From positions 121,385,166-121,449,165 of the forward strand of contig CM056576.1 of NCBI GenBank assembly GCA_029721435.1: a stretch of 64,000 nucleotides of DNA, written 5' to 3'. A program made the position numbers and the translations under genes. The notes under the pieces are model-generated. The model ran no database searches. It saw only the letters and a program-made list of their open reading frames with translations, and was not told where the DNA came from. Source of the stretch: Gymnothorax reevesii. Taxonomy: Eukaryota > Chordata > Actinopteri > Anguilliformes > Muraenidae. This document shows positions 12,601 to 24,582 of the stretch, one piece after another; the stretch's first letter is position 1, and each line of letters opens with the position of its first letter.

Positions 12601-13429
12601 TTATTTTGATTACTGAGTTTGATTTCATGAGAAAAATCCCACTCTCTGATTTCAGATTGTGATTAATTTTAACAGTGAATGTATGTACATGAAAAGTGTA
12701 TAAATAACTTACTGAATAAATAACTGAATAAATATGGCTAATAGAAGCATGAAATTAATAATTAAGTGGGGACTGAAGTGACTGTTGGGAAAATCCACAA
12801 GTTAAGGGTCTTCTAATACATGGTCATATCAAGCTTATTTCAGCAATTAACATTTGAAAACATTTGCCCGACAATTTTTTTTTTTACATTCAATTGCTTT
12901 ATCAATGAGGCTAATCAATCATTCTACACTGGTCACAGAGTCAATATTTTTAAGTCATGCTGTAACAGATACAAAACTGTGTCCGCAGTTCGAACGTTTT
13001 ACGGCTGAAGTACCTTTATGCATATTCATACTGTATTTACACTTTCACAGAGATTGGTTAGTGACCTATCACTTATAGCCAGTCTCTTAATTAAAAAATA
13101 TGAACACGTATTTGAGTAAATCATTTTAAACCATGAACAAGATGCATACCTTTGGTTCCATTATATACAATCAGTACAGTGAGGATATTCATGTCAATTA
13201 CAGTTCAGCTGAATGAAGCGCACAAGCAATTGGTACAACTTTACTTGGCTACAAGTCATAACAACTCCAAAGGATGTTGTACTCAGTGTACAGGATACCT
13301 AAAAAAAATAAGCAGGCAATAGGTTTGCTTTAATACAGGTCACCTGCTGGTGAAGATAATTTTTAACTATTTACATTTTTAATGTTTCAGTTGGAGAAAT
13401 GGTCTCCGTTTTGACTAATTAATTGTAGC
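12601..13429. other. intergenic DNA, nothing recognised
   Basis: AT-rich sequence with short chance reading frames and no family similarity that I can name. Confidence 0.5.
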
Positions 13430-13735
13430 CCCCGGACAAAGTCGGGCGGCTACTATGGATTCATGCTAGTCATCTCCGCCGCCACATCTGCGTTCGTAGA
13501 GACTTCCTTGTGGACGCTGTACAGGCTGTAATTTTTTACCGATTACTTTCATATTTGGTATGGACGTGTTATACTTCACTTATGACACATATCGATTTCT
13601 GTTGCCATGGTGACAGTATTGGCCGAATGATGTGCAAATTTGTGAAGAAACAGAGATTTCCTTGTGGAGGCATTACAGGCTGGGGAAGCGGGCTTTTGGG
13701 GGCATTAACATACATTACAATCATTACCATGCAAT
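13430..13735 (+). repeat. fish interspersed repeat beginning TAGCCCCCGGACAAAG
   Basis: It starts with TAGCCCCCGGACAAAGTCGG and contains two TTCCTTGTGGA...ACAGGCT phrases at 13504 and 13660. I recognise this type of CCCCGAC/GTCGGGG-bounded dispersed sequence from teleost genomes but cannot name its family. It lies directly against the end of the Ty3/gypsy remnant, as if inserted at or beside it. Confidence 0.45.
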
Positions 13736-13929
13736 AAAATGTGTGCAAAGACTTGGAAAATAGTGAGTACTTTTGATTGTAATGTAACAACCTATAATGG
13801 AGAAAACACAAACATGGTTTTTGTGGAATATACAGCTTCGGCAGAAGTTTTTGTGACTGATGCACTTATGAAAGATGGAAGCATTCTGTTGCATGGCTAT
13901 AAGATGAACCCATTACTGTGTTAGTTGCA

Positions 13930-14385
13930 GTCTTGGAAGGCTTTCAGGCTCTGCTTGGTGCATGGGTCACAGCTATACCAAAATTACAACCGTTTACTAA
14001 GTGACTGTTGTCTATAAAATCTGGAACCTGTGCTGTACACGTGATTAGCCTTGTCTTGATGGACGTGAGCACTGTCAAAGAAGTTCCCACAGTTTGAATG
14101 AACTGCTGGTAGAGGTGTGCTAATACGAGGAACCTCTGAAGCTGTTATCAGTCCTTAGGGTCTGGCCAATCCAGCATAGCCTGTACCTTTTGGTGATCCA
14201 TCTCCAAGACACCCTGTGTCACAGAGAATCCCCAGATGGAATTAACATTTTTCAGGTTTTAGATGAAGGCAATTCTCCAATAATCTTGGTATAAACTGGC
14301 AGACATGGCAGGTTTGCTTTTCTAGGGTTACGCAAAATCCTCGTTTTCTTTCTAAGTAGACATAGATGAACCAGGAGACCATGGG
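13930..14385 (-). mobile_element. Ty3/gypsy-type retrotransposon remnant, later part of reverse transcriptase
   Basis: On the minus strand one frame reads FIYVYLE at about 14355, where the family has F-V-YLDD at the catalytic site. It then reads LEKQTCHVCQ, RLLEN and KPEKC, matching the order of the palm and connection region after the catalytic aspartates. The catalytic YxDD is replaced, and stops and frameshifts interrupt the reading, so the copy is dead. It continues the domain order of the segments at 15650-17540 across an insertion. Confidence 0.7.
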
Positions 14386-15635
14386 CTCCATCTTTCACAC
14401 TGCCCTACCCGTTGCCACTACCCGCTACCTGTGAATTACGCATTTAGCAGCTTCCACTATCCCCAAAAGGTATCTCCACACTACCCACCATGCGTTATGC
14501 CGACTCCTTCATTTGCGGCTGGGGGTGTGCCCGTGGACGTGTTTATGCGCTTTTCCTACAATTGCTATCTTGACCACACACGTTAGGGAAAGCGTATAGC
14601 GGGTCCTCAAACCACCCACGACCCATGAGAGCTTTTACAAGAGCGCACTCTGGCGGCTTCGTTGTGCGTCCACTTGGACACATGTGGACATGCACATGCG
14701 GCTCCACTTCTCGAATTAACTCCCCTATAAAAAGCCGGCTCGCTTTAGCCTCAGTTTAACAGCAACAAAATAATGGGCTACATTCAGTGCAGAAAAATAA
14801 TTTTATTATAAATGGGTCTATGCACTGGCACTCAGCAACAGTAATTTTTTTTCCAGCAAGAGTGGCATTTCGGATCTCTTTTGCAAATGAAGGTAATTTC
14901 GGCGACAAGTACGCACACCTGTTTTTGCAGCACGGTCATGCAGCTTGCTGTAAAAAATAGACAGCTGCCAGACTGGAAAATGTAAACGGACGAAATCATG
15001 TGATTGTCACCAGAATTACCTTCATTTGCTGAAGAGTTCTGAAATGCCGCTCTCGCTGGAAACAAGTTACGTCACTGAGTGCCAGTGCATAGACCTAATT
15101 TTATTTTTCTAAAATGGCATTTTGTTCTATGCTTCATTTCAGACGGGAGAGGGAGTTGGAAGTGCATGGCGAAACACATTTTTTTCCTTTTTCTTTCTTT
15201 TTGAAGTTTCCATCACAAAAGGCGTAGGCTTGATGTTTTTTTTTTATTACATACCAAAAATTGAACAATATGTCAATGCCAAATAATAATAATACAATTC
15301 ATGATTAACTTAAAAAAACAGATCCTCCCTTGTCTGGATTTGACCTCATGCACGAGCAATGTAACTTAATCGATGGAGAAACGTGGCAACCTTCCTCTCT
15401 CCATCACGGGTTTCGGTTCGAGGATTTGGGATTGCGCAGCCTGCTCTTAAAGGGAATTGCACCTGGCACACTGATTGGTTCAACTGGCATGACGCCTTAA
15501 CCACGCCTATGCATAATATAATGGGTAGCGCTGGTGTTTTCAGGATATAGGCTGGTGTGCAAGATTGCAACTTTCGCGGGGGAACGCCTCATACGCAATG
15601 CTAAATCCCCAAATAACGGGTTCAGGGACTCTGGC
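14386..15635. mobile_element. DNA transposon (PIF/Harbinger-like) inserted in the Ty3/gypsy remnant
   Basis: The reverse-transcriptase similarity stops near 14385 and resumes near 15640. The intervening 1.25 kb has similar ends: GGGCTCCATCTTTCAC at the left, and AGCCCCTATCTTAAGC read inward from the right. Ends of the type GGGCCCTATCTT are typical of fish Harbinger-type elements. No transposase is visible, and a second palindromic element lies inside (14814-15096). Exact ends and target duplication are not certain. Confidence 0.5.
14814..15096. mobile_element. palindromic MITE nested inside the Harbinger-like insertion
   Basis: The left end GGGTCTATGCACTGGCACTC is mirrored at the right end by GAGTGCCAGTGCATAGACC. 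Similarity between the arms continues inward (GGCATTTC, GCAAATGAAGGTAATT and GTGACA/GCGACA on both sides), so most of the 283 bp can fold back on itself. No coding capacity. Confidence 0.75.
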
Positions 15636-15639
15636 TTAA

Positions 15640-16172
15640 GATAGGGGCTTGTGTCTCAGAGGATATCATAACTGAGTTTCTATAACAAAGCAGCGATGTT
15701 AGCAAACCCAAACAGCATCATCAGGTATTCGTAGTAGCCGGAGGAGTGTTAAATGTCATCTTCCCCTCATTCTCTATCCGCATATGCACAAGGTGGTGAG
15801 CATTGCGCAGGTCAACTGGTAAAGTAAGGACAGCAATGGAGGTCAGAGAATGCTAAGTCCATCAAAGGAAGAAAGTAATAACTATTAATATTATGGGATT
15901 CGAGCCCTTAATAATCAATGCAGGGAAGCAGAGACTCGTCTTTCTTATCTAAAAAGAAGAAATCAGCTCTGGCTGATGACAAAGAAGCTTGAATGATTCT
16001 GGATGCCAGGGATTGATTTACATACTCTCCTATTGTTTTGGACTCCTGTGCTGTCAGGGAGTACAGCTGTACTCTGGGGTGCAATATTCTAAGTCATTAG
16101 TCAATGGCACAATTGTTGGGCATGTTCAGTGGAAGTGATGTAGCTCAACCCTTACTGAATGTCTGATGGAGG
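15640..16172 (-). mobile_element. Ty3/gypsy-type remnant, first part of reverse transcriptase
   Basis: Minus-strand reading gives QSLASRIIQ, then AGFLFLDKKDESL.PCIDY and later EYLMMLFGFAN. These match the ordered motifs of Ty3/gypsy reverse transcriptase (SLASGIIRPS, FFVKKKDGSLRPCIDYR, EYLVMPFGLTNAP). Several stops and frameshifts are present. The similarity is cut off near 15640 by the Harbinger-like insertion. Confidence 0.75.
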
Positions 16173-16631
16173 TCACAAAAGATAGAAATTCTTTTTAGGT
16201 CTGTCAGCTCCTCCTAGTGGTGAGACGAAAAAAGTGCAACGATCGGACAGGGGACAAGTAAAATTCTTCTCCAGAATGGAAGTGGATGCCCAGTCCACAC
16301 AACAATTGTGGTGTTCAAGCCAGGGCCTTCCTAACATTACCGGTGCATGCAGTGACTCCTTGGGGAAGACTGCCAACTCAGTGGAATGGTTACTAGAGGT
16401 CAGCATAGGCATTGGTCTGGACAGTTCAGTGGCATCAGGAAAGGCAATCCTTGTGACACTCAGGGACTGAAGGGGCATTGGTAGTGGCTCAGTCGAGATC
16501 TTCAGGCGGTGAATGAGACCAGGATAGATTAAGTTCCTGTTCGCTCTGAGTCGACTACTGCCCTGGTGGCGAAAGGGAAGGAGCGGGTGGGAAGATGAGT
16601 CGGCAGCTCCAGACAGTACCTCTCTCGTCAA
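16173..16631 (-). pseudogene. Ty3/gypsy-type remnant, aspartic-protease/pol N-terminal region
   Basis: This is an open stretch of about 150 codons on the minus strand. It contains PVMLGRPWLEHHNCCVDW, matching the conserved VLG.PWL..HNP.IDW block at the end of the retropepsin-like domain of fish Ty3/gypsy elements. A catalytic DSGA triad is not evident, because the protein is degraded before that point. It lies immediately upstream, in minus-strand order, of the reverse-transcriptase remnant. Confidence 0.7.
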
Positions 16632-17540
16632 TGTAGCGCGTCTTCGCCGGACTAGGCATTCAGCAATGACGTGGTTGGCTCTTCCAGAATACAGGCATAG
16701 GTTCTGCTAAATATGTTGCAGCCATTCTTCTTGGGGGAAGCTTGTGAAGCTGAGATCGGTCGACTCCCATGGGTATTGAGGAAACCAGGTGGGCTGTGGT
16801 ATTGGGCAGAACATCATGACACACGGGCAGGGCAAGTGCCTGTAACCTAGCCTACTGAGTCAGCGGCCTCTCTTGCCGCCAGATATCAATTCTCAGCACC
16901 AAAGCTGAGTGGCTGTGCAGGTATGAGGAAAGGACACACATGGTCAATCCACCCTGTACCTGCACTGACAAGTCGAATAATTAGGTGTCAAAAAGTGCCT
17001 GGGAGTCCCAGTGTGTGGAGACAGCCAGAGTGCAGAAATTGTTGGAATATTTATAGATGGACAGACTGCCTTAGTGCACCATGAGCAAGTTCTGGACAAT
17101 AGCATGGCTGGAGTAGGACAGGTCAAACACCAAAGCACCATCTCACTCGCGAAGGCAGCACAGGTTTACACTGCAGGATCTCCTGCCCAGCATGTGGCAG
17201 CCCAGTCCCCATCATATCCAGAGCGGTGAGTAATGATATAAGCCACCCTGGACTATTCAGCAAGAAATGAAGACAATTGTAGCTTGAAGACCGTCAAACA
17301 CTGGGCTAGGAAAAGATGGCAGGTGGAGAGGAGGATGCTGTTGTTGGGGTCCGACCCAGCTAGGTTGGTTTCCTGATGGGCAACCTCCTGAGGGCGAGTC
17401 TACTGCAGAATAGAGCTGGCTGCTTGAGCGGCAGTGATGGGGTCCCAGGAAGTATTTGTAATAGCCACAGGTTGACTGGAGAGGGCTCTAATAGCATGGT
17501 TGTCCCACCTGCGCAACATCAGCCTTGCTCACTGCCCATA
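16632..17540 (-). mobile_element. Ty3/gypsy-type remnant, gag region
   Basis: Broken minus-strand frames contain FLAQCLTVFKLQLSSF followed by SRVAYIIT. They match the gag motif F..QC...F.LQP..F....RVA.I...L of fish Ty3/gypsy elements. Stops and frameshifts are frequent. No flanking LTRs were recognised at either end. The order gag, protease, reverse transcriptase on one strand supports a single ancient insertion. Confidence 0.6.
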
Positions 17541-18571
17541 CAATGATGCATGAACAGTCACTCATGATTGCGGTTTCATTTTTTGACTGTTATGGCACAA
17601 AGCACTTTTCTTATATCATAGAGAAGCTTACATGTATTCAATAAAACAATAAAGAAATTGTGTCATGAAAAAGTGTAAAGATCGGCTCACTGTAGGACAA
17701 TATACGTACATCTTTCCTTTACGTAACTCACATATTTGCATGCTAATACATGCAAGCAAACACACACAGTACAACAGCTGAGAGTTAGCGCTTTGCCAAA
17801 TGATTCTGAACGCCCACAATAAGAGGGGCATAGACTTAATTTATTAGTTAAAACAAATGAGGTAGTCAGAGACCAAATCTTGAACAAAAGCATTCACTCT
17901 GGGATTCCTGCTCAAAAAATCTAAAAAAAGAAGAAAAAAAAAAATCAAACTTTAGTTTTACATTGCAGATATATTTGGTCTCCATGCTCTCAGAAATTAA
18001 AATTTTCTGGACTGAGACATCCATTGTAAAAATCATAGTTGCCCTTCTAATTTTGTCCACAAGAGGGTACAAAGAACTTACAATTGGTTCAACTAATTTA
18101 TTCAGGCATCCATTGAGCAATTGGGATTGCCCAGTCGCCGCGATTTTGTAGATGAATAACTTAATCCCATATTTTTTGCGGTTGAAAATGTGACCTAGAA
18201 ATAAAGTGGTCGTTAATTGCGCAATACTTATGGGAGTGAGGCCGTCGTTCGAGCAGAACTTTAAAAAAATGCAGGCTTGCTATGTAAAGATTTCAAGATA
18301 GGACGCCATCAGATTTTCTGTTGCAATAACAATCCCCCCGCACACCCGTTTATTTAATTAGCTCAGTTTTCAGACTGTGATGTAGTAACGTGAGATGCGT
18401 TCCCATGAAGATTTACGGACATTAATTTTTATTGAGCTGCAGGCGCGAATTATTATTATCATCATCATTTCCTCATTTTTTAAGTGTCATTTTCCCATGG
18501 GGTCTTTTTCTTGTATTCAAGCCTTGTCTGAAGGCAGGCAGTCTAGCCAAATTAGTTTCCTCGTGCAACTA

Positions 18572-18614
<43 letters not shown>

Positions 18615-19440
18615 GATATTATGTTTTGTCTCATTTAATTTGCACCCTGTTTAACATAGGGACCTTTTACCCTCCTACTTAACAACTCAAAAACTAATAA
18701 AATGACCAGCCTGAGTTGATTCATCTGCAAGTTAAATACTACAGCCAATATTTTAGGAGTCTCGGTGTTTCAATTCCTAACCCCAAACCACCCAGAGAGT
18801 TCAAATTGCACACCGCACTGATTGAATACTCTAAGCTGGCTGTGTCATGTGACACCAGTGGAAACAATGAGATAAAGCATTTGGATGGGGATGGCAATCA
18901 GAGGCTTCAATACTATGTGACACTAGAAACTTCCTGTGACTTAGATCGTCCTTTTTTCCTCAACTGCCACCCACAGACAGCAGTAGCAATGCATCTGTTA
19001 AGGTCAGACAGCTGAAAAAATGTTAAACCACACGGGCCCGCATTCATCTACCCACTTCATAAAAACTACAGCAGCTGGAGTGGCTGCGATTGAATGGATT
19101 TAAAGGGCCAATCACTCTGAAAATCTGTTTATTTTATTAATTCTTTTATTATTATACAAATATTATCGATATTTAAATATATTATACAAATTATCGATTA
19201 TAACAAGTCCTGTGGAATAAATGGTACTATCCAAGTCCTCATTTGACCTTGGAAATCACAATATAGACAATTTCATCGCCATGCTTTGTGCATGCCAGTT
19301 GTTATTGCGGAGTCGAGGAATGGGAAAATCCTATGCTTAGAATTAACAACAGAAGAAGGCCAATGAGGGAATGAGAATAGCATGAAACTTTTTTTTAAGT
19401 CAAATCCTTGTTTACTAGGTCTCTAATCTTGACAAAACAC
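17541..19440. other. intergenic DNA with an (AT)n tract
   Basis: No gene is recognised. It contains the 37-bp (TA)n at 18575-18611 and an ATT/ATC-rich stretch near 18448-18470. A TTTAAAGGG motif near 19098 resembles the end of TTAA-type elements, but no partner end was found. Confidence 0.5.
18575..18611. repeat. (TA)n microsatellite
   Basis: Uninterrupted TA dinucleotides over 37 bp. Confidence 0.97.
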
Positions 19441-19568
19441 ACAACAAACAATGACGGTTTCTACTGCTGCTACTACTACAACTGCAACTACTGCTACTAG
19501 TGTTACTGCTTGGCCACTACTACAGCTGTGTGCAAAACAAGGTCATGAATTTCAATTGAGACTTGGCT

Positions 19569-19795
19569 TGGAGTGTTCACAGTTTCCTCATGTTTATATG
19601 GGTTTCTCTCAGGTATCTAGGCTTCTTCTCACAGCCAAAGACCTGCATGTTAGGCCAAATGGAGACTCAGGAGAATGTGTGTGTCAGTGAGCGGCGTGTG
19701 CCTTGTGATGGATAGGTGAAGTGTCTGGGTAATATTTTGGCTGCTTGCTTGTTTCGATATACTCCAGCCCCCCGCAAATCACAGACCAGAAATGT
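19569..19795 (+). repeat. LINE-type (L2/CR1-like) 3' repeat, copy A
   Basis: This is a diverged copy of the common fish repeat whose intact form is at 55441-55790. Shared phrases include TTTCCTC, AAAGACCTGCATGTTAGG, GGAGACTC and CTCCAGCCCCCCGC. It runs on the plus strand. The assignment to an L2/CR1-like LINE 3' region is from memory of fish genomes and is less certain than the repeat identity. Confidence 0.65.
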
Positions 19796-21640
19796 CACGG
19801 TTAGTAATTTGAAGGATGAATAATAAAATGCGTAAAACAGTAATGACTTTCATATTGCTGGTAATGCCAGTGAAATCCTCCCAATTTTGAAAGCTTTGAT
19901 TCCATGAAAGTTACAAAAGTACAATAAAAAAGAAACATTAAATAAAAATGTGATATTCACCAAATGGAGTTCATGTATTTTTATTAAAACATTTCCCCCA
20001 ACTTCTGTTCAAAGTATGAATATACACTAAATGCAAACTGAACATAACTTAAGCCATATCTCCTCCAAGTGAAAAATTCTGAACAGTATTCACAGAGGTG
20101 AACTCAAGCTCAGAAAAAAACAAGTCTTCCCTAATATTTTATCCCACCTGTTGGATTTGCTAATCAAAACATACCCATATCCCGGAGGTTGAACTAATTG
20201 CTGGAGTTTACAGGCTGAGCTCAGGGTTGAAGGTAAAACATAGCAGCGCTTCAACTTTCAGACCACTGGAATTTCCACATTTTATTATTTGATCTACCAT
20301 ATGCTTAGTTCACATACCGCTGAATGATGCAGTTCTATAATAAAGTCAACAGAGAGCGCTCATGTACTCGAATGCGAGTCCTTGTGAATAATTCAGCCCT
20401 TTCTAGCACAGCCCCTCCTTGTATGCATTCATGAAGTCTTCCACAGTATAGATACACGAACACTATTCATCACAAAATCAATTGCTCCATTTTGACAGTC
20501 TTTAGATAAATAGGGCAGGTCTGGGATAAATGGAATTGATTATTCATGACAGACTGACTGCAACATTCTAGCCTGATGACACCCTGTTCCGAGCAGTCAG
20601 CAGTATCTATTTTGCAGCCAAACAAATTGTGCCAAAATAGGCCAAGCTGTAAGAGACCAAGAATGACGCAACCTCAATAAGATTTAGACTGCTTTCAGGG
20701 CTTATTCTCTTTCTTATCAAGGAGGGGCTGGCGTGGGTGCAAGCTTTCATTCCAACTAAATTCCTTCTTGATTCAACAAATCAAGGTCTAAAGACTCTAA
20801 GGCTGTGTACAAAATTGCATCCTACAGTAATTGTGCTGCCATTGAAACAAACAACAGAACATCAGGCTTGTTGCTCTGGCTCATCCAAGTCATTCGATCA
20901 GATTTGGAGGCCAGGGTAACTCCTTCAACTTTTGTAATGTTCCTCAAACCATTTCCAAATTATCTGTATACTGTGACAGGGTGCAGCATTCTTCTAAGAG
21001 AGGTCACGGCCAGTGGGGAATACTGTTGCCATGACGAGGTGCAACTAGGCCACAACAATGTTTAGGTTGGTGGGACATATAAAATGTACATCCGCTTGAA
21101 TGCCCGGACCCCAGGTTTCCCAACAGATCATCGGACAGAGGATCTCACGAACTGCAACAGCTGGATTTACTCCCAAAGTGCATCCCGACACCATCTCTTC
21201 CCCAGGTAAACTTTGACCTAATATCTTGCAGTCCACATGGTGTGATTGAAAACTGGACCCTACAATCCGGGGAGCCTTAGATTGGTTTGCAGCTACACAG
21301 CCCCATTCACAGCAGGGTGTGATGCACTGCGTAGCATGACGCATTTGTCCTAAAACCTTTGTTAAACCCTTTGCGCAGTTACAGAGGCCGGCGTCTGTAA
21401 ATTCCGAAATTTAATTCCAAAACAATTTTGTAATTGAATTTCCAAATGGTTTGTTTCGCTGGAATAATTTTCCAGAGTCTCTGTGACACAAATACTGAGT
21501 TATAAAACCTTGATAGGCTCATGCATGCCAGGAAAAATTGACATTATTTTGTATTCTGTGCAAAGGGGTTAAAATCTGCAACTTGTACCACAGCTGCCCA
21601 TGTAGTTCTATAAGGATGCACACTGATATTCTGCAAAAAT
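19796..21640. other. intergenic DNA, mostly unrecognised
   Basis: No supported gene. Near 20700-20800 the sequence GGGGCTGGCGTGGGTGCAAG..TTTCATTCCAAC...AATCAAGGTC resembles a dispersed fish repeat that also occurs at 31519-31620. The rest is unassigned. Confidence 0.45.
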
Positions 21641-21730
21641 GAAGCCTCCTCATTGGAAAAAAATGTACTTGAGAATATACTTCAGAATAACTAACTCTGT
21701 ATGACAGCTCCCACAACAGTATTATGCTCA
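21640..21730 (+). repeat. short dispersed repeat, copy 1 (partner at 23780-23860)
   Basis: The phrases GGAAAAAAATG, ACTTGAGA, TAACTCTG-ATGAC and GCTCCCACAACA occur in the same order here and at 23780-23860, 2.1 kb away. The copies are diverged and differ by a short indel. The family is unknown to me. Confidence 0.6.
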
Positions 21731-21975
21731 TCTGTTGGGTTGAACCCAACCGGATAGCCTTCTTTACCCTCCAGCACTGATGAGCCTTGGGCATCCATCA
21801 AACCCCTCGCTGGGTCGCAGTTCATCCTTCCTTGACTCAACATAAGCATGTACTCGGGTCAGCTGACTGGGAGCATGCAAGAAACCTTATCCATTCAGAG
21901 ATGGACCAAACCAGTCATCTGGCCATAAGGATTTAGCCCCTGTCAGAGTTGCTCAGCATTAATCTCCCATTCAAT

Positions 21976-22285
21976 TTAACTCGATTTAACAAGGCACAGC
22001 CACCTTTTCCATGACTCTCGATCGCTCATGGCAGCAGGGAGATCCTCCGGCCGGCAGCGAAGGTCCTCCGCTAGCTGATCGGGGTAGGTTTTGGACGGCC
22101 GACCTCGCGATCGTTTGCCATGGGATGGGTCCCATAGCACGAGGTCGGCCGCCAGCTCTTTCTTGTTGCCCCAGCAATGGCCAGCAAAGCGCAGTCTTTG
22201 TTGGTGGATCGTATTAGAAACAAGCGGGATGCTTCCATATAACTCTTTGTTAGTTTCAACATTAATGCTTGCCCATTTTTCTCAC
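21976..22285 (-). pseudogene. LINE (non-LTR retrotransposon) reverse-transcriptase C-terminal tail
   Basis: One minus-strand frame stays open for about 100 codons. It reads TNKELYGSIPLVSNTIHQQR, then LRFAGHCWGNKKELAADL, LWDPSHGKRSRGRP, TYPDQLAEDL and MSDRESWKR before a TAA at 21976-21978. The sequence GHCWR..ELA.DL.LW.P.HG.R.RGRP...YVDQL is a well-known C-terminal signature of animal LINE polymerases. It is truncated at its 5' side, where a stop precedes the open stretch. The frame is surprisingly intact, suggesting a younger insertion than the gypsy copy. Confidence 0.8.
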
Positions 22286-23780
22286 ATCCCAAATACAAAA
22301 ACAAAAATGGACAATTGACTTACCATGCAATATTTTCCGAGACATCGACACCTGCTGTTGTTAATTGACAATCAGCATTATTTGCTTCATCTGAGAGTGG
22401 ACATAATGTTCTATCTCACTAGTGTATTCTCAACTGCCTACTAGACTGCCCATTGACCACCACACACTGGAATACAGGCAGTTTATTGCAACGCCATGGT
22501 GTCGCACACTGGATGAAAATGTTGTTAAGCATGCAACATCTTCAAGTTAAATAAAAATACCGACATTACACATCTTTCAGTGGTTTGGCTAGTGAGTTCA
22601 GGAGATCACACCTGAAAAAATAAACCGCACACAGCAAAACCATGGAAATACATATATGCAACAATTTGGGTATTTAAATATGAATATACACCCCTGGGCA
22701 AGAGTTAAGTACCACCAAATTCTTAAAACAAGTTCCACTTTGCCAAAGATTTAGTTGTAATAACATTAACAAACATTGGCCAGTTCTTGGAAATACTGCA
22801 TGGCTTGGACATGGCTTTCCAGGCATACAAAATCAGTGTGAAAAAAAAAAAATTTAAGTTTTGCTTCCAAATTCGATAGCGTTTAAAGAAAGGGTATGTT
22901 TTCAACACATTTTATGCTGCTGTATGTATGAGCCTGATGTTCTTTAAAGATGGCAGAGAGACCACAAACTGTCTCCTAAAGCCTAAAGCTCATGAATAAA
23001 TAAATAAATAAATAAATAAATACAGAATCAATATATGACCAAGATGAAACCTTAGTTTTCAGAAGTACCACCTCACTTGTGACATTGAGCACGATTCATG
23101 AAAAAGCCTTTCGAACAAGGAATGCATGATAAAGTGCAGAGTTTAGGACTTGCATTTTCTGAAAATTTCATTTTGAATTTGGAGGTGCTCAACTTTTCTG
23201 CAAGAAGATAGTAAACAACTCTCCAGTTCATTCTATCCATGTAAAGAAAAGAAAGCAAGTAAGTCATTAGTTGAGTCAGGTGTGCGATTTACTTTCCGGA
23301 AGGGGAGTCCGCAGTGGCACCAGCCCTTCCTGGGTACGGCTGAGAACCCTTGATACAGACAAAGCTACAAATCATTTGTAAAGATGCTTTGTCAATGCTT
23401 TATTATTATTATTATTTTTTTTACTAGAGAATAGGAAGCAAGTTTATCAAGCCTGCAGCTATTCTGTTTTATGGTGGTGGGCTAAACAAGGTCTTTTCAA
23501 GAACAAAACCGTATCTTACCTGACATGGACTCTTGGTAAGCCCGTTACCCGCAATGGAATTACTCATAAATGGAAAAGCCATATAACCACAGTGAAAGGG
23601 TCACCATGCTGATAATAACCCATCCTGTAGCCTCTGTAGCTACAGGCTCATTACTCCCATCTGCCGATACAGTGCACCAGGGTGCACGCAATAATTTCAG
23701 TTTTTAATCAAAAACAGCACATTGAAATGACGGTATCATAATGCTAAGGATGCGCACTATACTCAGCAAAAAAAAAAAAA
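22286..23780. other. intergenic DNA; possible old transposon between 22690 and 23330
   Basis: No gene. Phrases such as AAGAGTTAAGTACCACCAAA (22700) and AGAAGTACCACCTCACTTG (23060) look like ends or duplicated parts of an old element, but I could not align them into a TIR pair. (AAAT)n occurs near 22995-23023. Confidence 0.4.
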
Positions 23781-23860
23781 AAGCCTTTTCATCAGGAAAA
23801 AAATGTCAACTTGAGAACCACTAACTCTGAATGACTGCTCCCACAACAACAATATAGCGC
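23780..23860 (+). repeat. short dispersed repeat, copy 2 (partner at 21640-21730)
   Basis: Matches copy 1 in the order GGAAAAAAATG, ACTTGAGA, TAACTCTG-ATGAC, GCTCCCACAACA. Confidence 0.6.
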
Positions 23861-24264
23861 TGCAGTAACAAAATAATGTGTAAATATCTCTGGCGAAAAA
23901 TATTTATGATGCCAAGTACTTCTGTCATTGCAATACGTCTCGGTGTTGTGGGCACATCCATTCAAGAGCTTATATTAAAAAGAATACAAAAGATGTACCA
24001 TTGGACACACCATGAAAAGCCTCATCTGGAAAGGCAGTGAAGATGCTTGTAGTGTGGCAATGCTACGGTAAGTAAAGCAGTTTTGCACCCAACCTATAAG
24101 ATAGAATACAAATCCACAAAATCCCAGTTTCAAAAGGTGCCTCCTTCGACTTGCCCGAAAAGCCCCAAAATAGACAGACTCTGGCAGATGTTCACCAAGC
24201 ACAAAGCCCAGAGCTGGGGAGAAGCCACAGTTAGCGGAAGCCAGGTGGGCTGGGAAAGTATTAA

Positions 24265-24473
24265 CCCTTAGAGCACTGAAATATATTTTCATAAAATCAT
24301 CAATTATCTTGTGCTGTTGAAACCTATCATGTGGCGACTTGCTTAATAGAGCTCTTCTGTGAAGCTCTATTAAACAAAAACCTATCATGTGGCAACTTAA
24401 CAAGCTTTGAATTTGATATCTTTCATCATTGAACAACACTATTTGTATATAGCACTCCAAGGGTTAAAGGGCG
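24265..24473. mobile_element. TTAA-flanked MITE, 209 bp
   Basis: The ends are CCCTTAGAGCACT and, read inward from the right, CCCTTGGAGTGCT. TTAA lies directly outside each end (24261-24264 and 24474-24477). A TTAA target duplication points to a piggyBac- or Kolobok-type transposase. Inside is a perfect AATAGAGCT...AGCTCTATT hairpin and two copies of CCTATCATGTGGC. No coding capacity. Confidence 0.7.
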
Positions 24474-24582
24474 TCATGGGAATTGACCTCACCTAGAAAG
24501 CAACACTTCTCAATCTCCATACTGAGAACTGTAGCATGTGCCTGAGGTCACACTCAAACGTTATAAGTCAAAACACACCAAC

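Noticed and set aside
23975..24460. 161-codon minus-strand open frame
   Set aside because: It overlaps the 209-bp TTAA element and unrelated flank; no recognisable domain.
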